From JANLVJ01 sp031363945 (lineage in GTDB: Bacteria; Bacteroidota; Bacteroidia; Sphingobacteriales; Sphingobacteriaceae), in contig JANLVJ010000064.1 in the NCBI GenBank assembly GCA_031363945.1, positions 62,001 to 126,000 of the forward strand: DNA of 64,000 nt. Direction: 5' to 3'. Position 1 is the stretch's first letter; each line of letters begins with the position of its first letter. The notes beneath the pieces are model-generated. The model had not been told where the DNA came from. It searched no databases and worked only from the letters and a program-made list of their open reading frames with translations. This document shows, piece after piece, positions 1 to 6,752 of this stretch. A program made the translations under genes and the position numbers.

Positions 1-218
1 GCTGACACAAACCTTTCATAATAAGGAAGGCCCTGATCTACCCGGGTTTGCTGCAGGATGATCTCTGAAAGCCAAACCCTGTAGGGGTCAGGAAAATGCC
101 TCCAGGGTAAGTTTCTCTTATGCTGCTCGTACCAAAGAAGCAATGTTGACTGAAAAAAGAGTTCAGTTTCAGCAATGGATTTTAGCTGTAAAAAATTTAT
201 TTCAGATGAGTTTAACAT
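1..218 (-). CDS. mutY: A/G-specific adenine glycosylase MutY, N-terminal part
   Basis: Base-excision repair glycosylase that removes adenine mispaired with 8-oxoguanine or guanine. Only the first 72 codons are in the window; the rest lies beyond the left edge. The reading frame from the ATG at 216-218 gives WYEQHKRNLPWR (residues 29-40), DPYRVWLSEIILQQTRV (44-60) and GLPYYERF. These are the family's signature start, with the catalytic Glu at about residue 52. The roughly 25-residue stretch before the first helix is longer than usual, so a later start is possible. It is divergent from the HU gene, a pairing common in Bacteroidota genomes. The iron-sulfur and NUDIX-like domains cannot be checked here. 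Confidence 0.93.
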   Translation of the reverse strand, partial: MLNSSEINFLQLKSIAETELFFQSTLLLWYEQHKRNLPWRHFPDPYRVWLSEIILQQTRVDQGLPYYERFVS

Positions 219-279
219 TTTGGTGTAAAGGTAGCCTTGGATGCCGTTAGGAGGGCAAAGTCTGACATTTTAGGAATAA

Positions 280-317
280 ATCTCTATAAATCAGATTAAT
301 CCTGATAAAAAAGAGAT
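280..317. repeat. Nested inverted repeat between mutY and HU
   Basis: Outer arms ATCTCT (280-285) and AGAGAT (312-317) enclose inner arms ATCAG (290-294) and CTGAT (302-306). Together they form a two-step symmetrical element in the 194-bp divergent mutY/HU spacer, about 45 bp upstream of the proposed HU -7 box. There is no T-run, so it does not look like a terminator. It could be an operator or an accident of AT-rich DNA. Confidence 0.4.
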
Positions 318-358
318 ATTAAATTGTGAAAGGGCTTTTAGTTTTTGATTAAAACCAA

Positions 359-366
359 TATCTTTG
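359..366 (+). promoter_or_regulatory. Candidate -7 promoter element of the HU operon
   Basis: TATCTTTG matches the Bacteroidota -7 consensus TAnnTTTG exactly. It lies 46 bp upstream of the HU start codon, predicting a leader of about 40 nt. I do not see a good TTTG -33 box about 19 bp upstream, so the promoter is supported by the -7 box only. Confidence 0.5.
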
Positions 367-412
367 CACCCCAAAACAACGATGTCTGGGATTAAGTAAC
401 CTACTAAAAACA

Positions 413-724
413 ATGACAAAAGCAGAGATAATTGCAGAAATTGCCAATAAAACCGGTATTGAAAAAAGTGATGTCCAGGAGACTGTAGAAGCATTCTTTA
501 AAGTTGTTAAGAATTCAATGATCGAAGGTGAAAATGTATACGTAAGAGGTTTTGGAAGTTTCGTTGTGAAAAAAAGAGCTAAAAAAACAGCTCGTAATAT
601 TTCAAAAAACACTGCAATTATAATTCCTGAGCATTTTGTACCTAGTTTCAAACCAGCAAAAGTATTCGTTGAAAAAGTAAAGACAAATGCAAATAAAAAA
701 GCAAAATTAGAAAGCACTAAATAA
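413..724 (+). CDS. HU/IHF-family DNA-binding protein
   Basis: Small dimeric nucleoid protein of 103 residues that bends and compacts DNA. The family pattern is clear: N-terminal helices beginning MTKAEIIAEIANKTGI, the GFGSFVVKKR turn at about 46-55, and PSFKPAK at about 78-84. The DNA-wrapping arm reads RNISKN where classical HU has RNP plus a turn, so the proline that intercalates DNA is absent. A lysine-rich tail of about 15 residues follows the fold. The next gene begins 7 bp after the stop, so the two are likely cotranscribed. I leave the symbol empty because HU and IHF subunits cannot be told apart here. Confidence 0.93.
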   Translation: MTKAEIIAEIANKTGIEKSDVQETVEAFFKVVKNSMIEGENVYVRGFGSFVVKKRAKKTARNISKNTAIIIPEHFVPSFKPAKVFVEKVKTNANKKAKLESTK

Positions 725-731
725 TCAGCAA

Positions 732-1550
732 ATGTCGGTTAAGCAAATTATCGTTTTAATTGCAGTACTTTCAGTAATGGTTTCCCTGTTCTCTCTGAAC
801 ATTCATAAGGCGGGTAAACCAGCTGATAATGGGCATGCTACTAAACCAGTAGCTCCGGTGGCAGCAAATGAAGACGAAATTTTAAAACGGGCAAAAACAA
901 AACTAAGCCCTGACCAATTGCAAACGATTACAAGTCTGGAGAAAAAGTCTGCAGACATAACTGGTTTTGCTGAATTCAACCGACTAGCTGAAAAATGGGA
1001 CGAATATAAAAATCCCGGATTAAGCGGCTGGTATTATTACAAGGCTGCCAGTCTTTCTCCTGCTATAAAAACCTGGCTTAAAGCTGGTGATAAACTAAGG
1101 GTTGCTTTGGTCAATCAACAGGATTCTGTTGCTACTACTGCCTTTTTCGAAAAGGCTGTAGGTGCCTATCAGCAGGTTTTGAAAACTGATTCGGGCAATC
1201 TAGATGCTAAAACCGGCATGGGTGTATGTTATGTAAGTGGCAGCTCAAACCCCATGCAAGGAATTACGCTCTTACTTGGTGTAGTTTCAAAGGATCCTGG
1301 TAATGTGAATGCAAACTTTAATTTAGGATTATTTTCAATGCGGTCGGGTCAGTATGATAAGGCAATAGGCCGTTTTCAGAATGTTGTTAAAACTGCACCA
1401 GATGGAGAAGCTTATTTCTACCTTGCACAAGCTTTTCAAAACCTGAACAGGAAGAAAGAGGCGGTAGAAGCATACAGAAACGCCAGAAAATACATCCATG
1501 ACGCGGAAACGGTCAGTAGTATAGATCATTTAATACAACAACTTAATTAA
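732..1550 (+). CDS. Membrane-anchored TPR protein
   Basis: Protein of 272 residues with one N-terminal hydrophobic segment (about residues 4-23), which is either a signal anchor or an uncleaved signal peptide. A low-complexity Ala/Pro linker follows. Tetratricopeptide-like helices occupy about residues 130-265, including the recognisable NANFNLGLFSMRSGQYDKAIGRF and GEAYFYLAQAFQNLNRKKEAVEAY units. TPRs hold protein partners; no enzyme motif is visible. It follows HU by 7 bp and precedes the tiny basic gene by 24 bp, so the three probably form one transcript. Its biological role is unknown to me. Confidence 0.85.
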   Translation: MSVKQIIVLIAVLSVMVSLFSLNIHKAGKPADNGHATKPVAPVAANEDEILKRAKTKLSPDQLQTITSLEKKSADITGFAEFNRLAEKWDEYKNPGLSGWYYYKAASLSPAIKTWLKAGDKLRVALVNQQDSVATTAFFEKAVGAYQQVLKTDSGNLDAKTGMGVCYVSGSSNPMQGITLLLGVVSKDPGNVNANFNLGLFSMRSGQYDKAIGRFQNVVKTAPDGEAYFYLAQAFQNLNRKKEAVEAYRNARKYIHDAETVSSIDHLIQQLN

Positions 1551-1574
1551 TTTACAACATAAAAGCAATTCATT

Positions 1575-1664
1575 ATGCCAAGCGGTAAAAAAAGGAAAAG
1601 ACATAAAATGGCTACTCACAAACGGAAAAAACGATTGAGAAAAAACAGACATAAAAAGAAATAA
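1575..1664 (+). CDS. mS38/COX24 (AURKAIP1)-type mini-protein, 29 residues
   Basis: An ATG at 1575-1577 opens a 29-codon frame ending in TAA at 1662-1664. The product is almost entirely Lys, Arg and His, with a core of the form KRxRHKMxxHKRKKRLRKNRHKK. That spacing (RHKM, two residues, HK, then KKR-x-R) matches the C-terminal domain of the mitochondrial small-ribosomal protein mS38/AURKAIP1/COX24. Short free-standing versions are annotated in many Bacteroidota genomes. A role bound to rRNA or the ribosome is inferred from composition and this resemblance. A strong terminator follows 27 bp after the stop, so it is the last gene of the HU transcript. Confidence 0.8.
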   Translation: MPSGKKRKRHKMATHKRKKRLRKNRHKKK

Positions 1665-1690
1665 GTATTTTTAATGTAAAATAGATAGAC

Positions 1691-1726
1691 CCATTGCTTT
1701 TTAAAAAGCAATGGTCTTTGTATTTT
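1691..1726 (+). terminator. Intrinsic terminator after the HU-TPR-mini-gene unit
   Basis: Perfectly complementary 12-base arms (CCATTGCTTTTT at 1691-1702 and its complement at 1703-1714) are followed by a T-rich tract to 1726. As RNA it would fold as a GC-topped hairpin with a small A/U loop. It separates the HU unit from rng. Confidence 0.8.
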
Positions 1727-1791
1727 AGTTTACTGAAAATCATTCTGACCATAGCCATTCGCTGTTTCAGAGGTTTTACACCGATATTCAT

Positions 1792-3336
1792 TTGAAAGAG
1801 CTTGTAATTAATGCCAGTCCGTCTGGAGTGACGATTGCCCTGATAAAGGATCGTCAGTTGGCCGAGTTACATCAGGAGCAAAATAATAATAACTATGCAG
1901 TAGGTGATATCTACCTTGGGCGTGTTAAAAAGATTATGCCCGGGCTGAATGCCGCTTTTGTAGACGTTGGTTTTGAAAAAGATGCATTTCTGCACTACCT
2001 CGATCTGGGGCCGCAGGTAAATTCATTGATTCACTTTTCCCGCGATCTTAAAAACAGGCAGTTCAAGGGTAAATTACTTGAGCACTATAATACTGATGCC
2101 GATATTAACAAAAGCGGTAAAATTACTGAAGTACTCACCAAAGGCCAGCTAATCCCTGTTCAGATTACCAAAGAACCAATATCAACAAAAGGTCCACGAC
2201 TGAGTTCAGATATTTCTATGGCAGGCAGGTATGTAGTGCTTGTGCCGTTCACTGAAACTGTTTCTGTTTCCAAAAAAATTAAGAGCAACGGAGAAAGAAA
2301 CCGGCTCAAAAAAATTATTGAAGGTATAAAACCAAAAAATTTTGGTGTTATTATCAGAACTGTATCAGAAGGCCGGGGAGTAGAGGAGCTTGAAAAAGAT
2401 ATTACAGAGTTAACCGCCAAATGGGCACTTCTGATACAGAAGCTTCCTGCTACTGAACCTGGTAAAAAGATTCTGGGTGAAATTGATCGCACCTCATCAA
2501 TATTGAGAGATATTTTGAATGCCGATTTCCAAAGTATTGTTATAAACGATCCGTCACTTTACGAAGAGGTTAAATCTTATATACAGGGAATCTCACCCGA
2601 GCAAGAAAAAATTGTCAGGCTTTATAAAGGTAAAGACCCTGTTTTCGAGCATTACGGGATTGAAAAGCAGATAAAAGCCTTATTTGGTAAAACAGTAAAC
2701 CTGTTGGGCGGCGCATATCTGGTCATTGAACATACTGAAGCATTACATGTAATTGATGTGAATAGTGGGAACCGTACAAACGGTGAAGCCAATCAGGAAG
2801 AGAATGCTTTGCAGGTGAATATGGAAGCAGCACGTGAGATAGCTCGCCAATTACGTCTACGTGATATGGGTGGTATAATCGTGGTCGATTTTATTGACAT
2901 GCATAAGGCTCCAAATCGAAAAACGTTGTTTGATGCCCTTCGTACTGAAATGGCAGAGGACAGGGCAAAACATACTATTTTACCACCCAGTAAATTTGGT
3001 TTGGTTCAGATAACCCGTCAGCGGGTCAGACCTGAAATGAATATTATTGCCATTGAGAAATGTCCGGCATGTGGAGGTTCAGGCGAGGTAAAGCCAACTG
3101 TTCTGGTTATAGATGATATCGAAAACAATCTTGACTACATTCTGAAAGAGCAGAATGAAAAAAGTATTGTGCTGATGGTTCATCCATTTATTGAGGCTTT
3201 TCTTAAAAAGGGCTTGATTTCTACCCAGGTGAAATGGTATATGAAATATAAAAAATGGATTAAAATACAGGCTGATCCAGCATTTACATTTCTTGAATTC
3301 CATTTCGTATCTCAGGGCGAAGAAATCAAGATCTAG
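1792..3336 (+). CDS. rng: Ribonuclease E/G family protein
   Basis: Endoribonuclease of 514 residues for rRNA and mRNA processing. It starts at a TTG; MKELVINASPSGVTIALI is the normal family N-terminus and no ATG fits better. An S1-like RNA-binding region with an insertion spans about residues 36-130. The catalytic Asp-containing strands VIDVNSG (about 320) and VVDFIDM (about 365) follow, then the CPACGG zinc-link motif (Cys 424 and 427) used for subunit pairing. Length fits RNase G; there is no long E. coli RNase E-type degradosome tail. Its own promoter must lie in 1727-1791. radA follows after 17 bp. Confidence 0.93.
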   Translation: MKELVINASPSGVTIALIKDRQLAELHQEQNNNNYAVGDIYLGRVKKIMPGLNAAFVDVGFEKDAFLHYLDLGPQVNSLIHFSRDLKNRQFKGKLLEHYNTDADINKSGKITEVLTKGQLIPVQITKEPISTKGPRLSSDISMAGRYVVLVPFTETVSVSKKIKSNGERNRLKKIIEGIKPKNFGVIIRTVSEGRGVEELEKDITELTAKWALLIQKLPATEPGKKILGEIDRTSSILRDILNADFQSIVINDPSLYEEVKSYIQGISPEQEKIVRLYKGKDPVFEHYGIEKQIKALFGKTVNLLGGAYLVIEHTEALHVIDVNSGNRTNGEANQEENALQVNMEAAREIARQLRLRDMGGIIVVDFIDMHKAPNRKTLFDALRTEMAEDRAKHTILPPSKFGLVQITRQRVRPEMNIIAIEKCPACGGSGEVKPTVLVIDDIENNLDYILKEQNEKSIVLMVHPFIEAFLKKGLISTQVKWYMKYKKWIKIQADPAFTFLEFHFVSQGEEIKI

Positions 3337-3353
3337 GCAACGATTCATTCTTC

Positions 3354-4742
3354 ATGGCTGCTCCAATCTTAAAAACACAGTTTACCTGTAAAAATTGTGG
3401 TTTCGATTCTCCAAAATGGTTAGGCAAATGCTCATCCTGTGGTGAATGGAACTCAATGGTTGAAGAGCGTGTTCAAAAAGACGCAAAAAAACTGTTCAGT
3501 TCAGGAAGTGCCTTAAAAAAAGCTACGCCAAATAATATCCACGATATACCTGATCAGCCAGAATCAAGAATCAGCACTCCCGACAATGAACTGAATAGGG
3601 TTTTAGGCGGTGGCATAGTTCCCGGATCGCTTGTACTACTGGGCGGAGAACCAGGAATTGGTAAATCAACCTTATTATTACAGCTGGCACTTCGCATCCA
3701 AAACTTAAAAGTTTTATATGTCTCAGGCGAAGAGAGCGAGCAGCAAATAAAAATGCGGGCTAAGCGTATCTCAACTGAACAAGCCTCACCTACAAATTCC
3801 TGCTTTTTACTTTGTGAAACCAGTACGATTAATATCATTGAGCAGGCTGAAGCGATCTTACCTGGTCTGATCATAATTGATTCTGTTCAAACCCTGCAAT
3901 CATCATTGAATGATTCAAGCCCTGGAAGTATTTCCCAGGTGAGGGAAAGTGCAGGAGAATTCATGCGTTTTGCCAAAGAAAGTATGATTCCGGTAATATT
4001 GATAGGTCATATTACCAAAGATGGCTCAATCGCAGGCCCGAAAGTACTTGAGCATATGGTTGACACGGTTATCCAGTTTGAGGGTGACCGACAGCATACC
4101 TACCGCATTCTAAGAACGCTGAAGAACAGGTTCGGAGCAAGTTCAGAGCTCGGCATATATGAAATGCAAGGGAGTGGTTTACGTGAAGTAAGTAACCCCT
4201 CTGAAATACTTTTGCCCAATAGAGAAGAGGCATTAAGTGGTATCAGCATTTCAGTGATCATGGAGGGTGCAAGAGCGCTTCTGATTGAATGCCAAGCTTT
4301 AGTAAGTGCCTCAGCTTACGGTACACCTCAAAGGTCAAGCATTGGCTTTGACGGCAGAAGAATGAGTATGTTACTTGCAGTTCTTGAAAAAAGATGCGGT
4401 TTCAGGCTGTCAGCCAAAGATGTATTTCTGAATATTACAGGAGGACTCAGGGTTGAAGATCCTGCAATTGATTTGGGTCTGATGGTTGCAATGATTAGCT
4501 CAATGGAAGATATGCCCTTACCCGATTCAGTATGCTTTTCGGCCGAAATTGGTCTCTCTGGTGAATTACGATCGGTGAATAGAATAGATCAACGCATTAG
4601 CGAGGCTGAAAAACTAGGCTTCAAACGTATCTATATCTCAAAATATAATAAACTGAGCCCCAGTATTTCTGGTAAGAAAAGAAGCATAGAGATTATTTTA
4701 ATGGGGCGTATTGAAGAAGTTGTCGGGCATTTATTTTCTTAA
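3354..4742 (+). CDS. radA: DNA repair protein RadA (Sms)
   Basis: RecA-like ATPase of 462 residues that helps process recombination intermediates. The three family parts are visible in order. First is a C4 zinc finger (Cys 12, 15, 26, 29; CKNCG...CSSCGEWN). Next is the ATPase core with Walker A GEPGIGKST at about 98-106 and the RadA-specific KNRFG motif at about 257. Last is a Lon-protease-like C-terminal domain (about 290-460) that lacks an obvious peptidase Ser-Lys dyad, as is normal for RadA. Full length. It is probably cotranscribed with rng and is convergent with the kinase gene. Confidence 0.96.
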   Translation: MAAPILKTQFTCKNCGFDSPKWLGKCSSCGEWNSMVEERVQKDAKKLFSSGSALKKATPNNIHDIPDQPESRISTPDNELNRVLGGGIVPGSLVLLGGEPGIGKSTLLLQLALRIQNLKVLYVSGEESEQQIKMRAKRISTEQASPTNSCFLLCETSTINIIEQAEAILPGLIIIDSVQTLQSSLNDSSPGSISQVRESAGEFMRFAKESMIPVILIGHITKDGSIAGPKVLEHMVDTVIQFEGDRQHTYRILRTLKNRFGASSELGIYEMQGSGLREVSNPSEILLPNREEALSGISISVIMEGARALLIECQALVSASAYGTPQRSSIGFDGRRMSMLLAVLEKRCGFRLSAKDVFLNITGGLRVEDPAIDLGLMVAMISSMEDMPLPDSVCFSAEIGLSGELRSVNRIDQRISEAEKLGFKRIYISKYNKLSPSISGKKRSIEIILMGRIEEVVGHLFS

Positions 4743-4759
4743 TACGGCCCTGGATATAG

Positions 4760-6679
4760 TTAGATAAATTTCGACCTGATGGGTGCTTTTACAGCGTCGG
4801 GGTCAAGAATCAGCGGCAGACTAAAACTAAAAATACTGCCTTTCCCTAATTGACTTTCAACCCAGATCTTGCCATTATTCTTCTCTACAAAATCCCGGCA
4901 TAAAAGCAGGCCCAGACCCGTCCCTTTTTCATCCTGGGTGCCGGCAGTGGAAAAACTGGTATTTGAAAACAATCGCTGTTTGTTATTTTCACTTATGCCC
5001 AACCCTGAATCTTTAATAGAAACGATCACATTTTGTAAGGTTGACTTTATTTCTACATTAATCATGCCCCCGGTTGGTGTGAACTTAATGGCATTCGCAA
5101 GCAAATTTCTGACTACAAGTTTCATCATCTCGACATCAGCAAAAGTGCTGCTAGGTTCACTGATGAATGTACGAACTGTAATCGCCTTTTTTTCGGCTTG
5201 GTTACGATAGAAAAAGATTATATCATTTACCAGCAGACCCAGATTTGCCTTTTCGTGTTTGGGTCTTATACCCTGCATCTGACTTTTTGACCATTGGAGA
5301 AGATTGTCAAGCATATTCGAAGTATCCTGAACATTCTGGGTCAGCTGGCTTGCCAGCATAACAACTTCCTCAGTAGAAAGATCTCCCGTTTCCATCAAGC
5401 TCAGAATAGCCTCCAGATTGGCCAATGGACTACGTAAATCATGGGAAATAACTGAAAAGAGCTTATCCTTCACTCCATTTAACATCTCGAGCTCTTCTTT
5501 CTTAGCTTCAAGTTTTAACACAGCATCTTTTTTCTGCCGGTAGAAATAGGTTAGCACGACAGAAAGAAAACCAACTACAACGAAGAATATAAGGAAAATA
5601 TAAATGAGGGTATTCTTACCTTTCATTTTCAGATCCTGCCTGTCCATATTTTTTTGAAGAAGGCTGATATGCTTGTTCTGTGATTTTAGCAGAAAGTTTG
5701 ATTGAATCTCTTCAACTTTCAGGGCTTTACCTGCCGACTCAATACTATCTTTCAGGGTAGTAAAGCGCCTGAAATTTGCCATGGCTCCCTGGAAATTGCC
5801 TGCCATTGAATCAATTTTTGAAAGATAAAGATAACCGGTGAGTTCTATATCTGCCGAACCGATACGACTACTCTGATCAATCGCATATTGAATGTATTCC
5901 CTTGCCTTGGTAGGTTCTTCACGCTGCATATATAACTTCCCAACTTTATTCAGGGTAGTCAGGCGGTTCATATCATCATTGATTGCCGCATAAATGGGCA
6001 CCGCTTTTAAATAATAGGGTAATGCTTTGTCGAATTTTGAGTATGCAGCATAAATAGTGCCCAGGTTCTGATAGGCATCAGCAATACCAGCCTGATAGTT
6101 AAGTGCCCTGGCTGATTTTAGCAATATATCAACTAACTCTTTAGCTGTTACATACTGATTTAAGCTAATATAGCATTCAGCCACATTTTCCCGGCAGTCA
6201 ATTTCATTTTGCTCATGATGCAAAGACTTGTTTAAACTGGCTGCCTGATCATAATACCTGATTGCTTTCTGGTATTTCCTTATCGCATGATAAAAATACC
6301 CGATATCATTCAGCACGTTTGCTTTCTGGGCATCATCATTCATTTCTTCCGAAATTTTTAAGGCATCAAGAAGATTGTCGAGAGCGTCAGGGTAGCGGGC
6401 CTGTCCAAGAAACGCAAGACCGAGAATTTTATAAGACTCAGCCATACCCTTGGCATAACCTATACGTTTACTTGATTCCAGAGCAAGATTGCTATATTTC
6501 TCAGCTAGAAATGAATTTCTGCTAGTGTAATCATAGGCAATTTTATTCAGTACATTAATTTTAACTGAATCTTTAGCAATACTTGGAGATCCGGGTAAAT
6601 CGAATGAGGCAAGGTCTGGTGTTTCTGCTCTTAAACAGAGGGCCTGAAACAAGAATACCAGAAAAATAAGATGCTTCAT
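4760..6679 (-). CDS. TPR-containing sensor histidine kinase
   Basis: Two-component sensor kinase of 639 residues using the ATG at 6679, which starts a good signal peptide (MKHLIFLVFLFQALCLRA); an in-frame ATG at 6712 would add 11 residues in front of it. Order: signal peptide; about seven periplasmic TPR units (about 60-320); one transmembrane helix (about 355-378) followed by a coiled coil; a HisKA domain with the phospho-acceptor His in FSVISHDLRSPL (about 412); then an ATPase domain with N-box NLLANAIKFT, DSGLGI and GTGLGLLLC. No receiver domain or response-regulator gene is nearby, so it is an orphan kinase. The signal it senses cannot be told from the sequence. Confidence 0.92.
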   Translation of the reverse strand: MKHLIFLVFLFQALCLRAETPDLASFDLPGSPSIAKDSVKINVLNKIAYDYTSRNSFLAEKYSNLALESSKRIGYAKGMAESYKILGLAFLGQARYPDALDNLLDALKISEEMNDDAQKANVLNDIGYFYHAIRKYQKAIRYYDQAASLNKSLHHEQNEIDCRENVAECYISLNQYVTAKELVDILLKSARALNYQAGIADAYQNLGTIYAAYSKFDKALPYYLKAVPIYAAINDDMNRLTTLNKVGKLYMQREEPTKAREYIQYAIDQSSRIGSADIELTGYLYLSKIDSMAGNFQGAMANFRRFTTLKDSIESAGKALKVEEIQSNFLLKSQNKHISLLQKNMDRQDLKMKGKNTLIYIFLIFFVVVGFLSVVLTYFYRQKKDAVLKLEAKKEELEMLNGVKDKLFSVISHDLRSPLANLEAILSLMETGDLSTEEVVMLASQLTQNVQDTSNMLDNLLQWSKSQMQGIRPKHEKANLGLLVNDIIFFYRNQAEKKAITVRTFISEPSSTFADVEMMKLVVRNLLANAIKFTPTGGMINVEIKSTLQNVIVSIKDSGLGISENNKQRLFSNTSFSTAGTQDEKGTGLGLLLCRDFVEKNNGKIWVESQLGKGSIFSFSLPLILDPDAVKAPIRSKFI

Positions 6680-6752
6680 AAAAAAAATGTGATAATGCAG
6701 GTTTTTACGCAAGTGTTTATTTAAAGTTACCCTAATTGATCATTTTTACCTA

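Noticed and set aside
291..717. Two overlapping minus-strand frames across HU
   Set aside because: They run antisense to a clear HU gene and have no family-like features.
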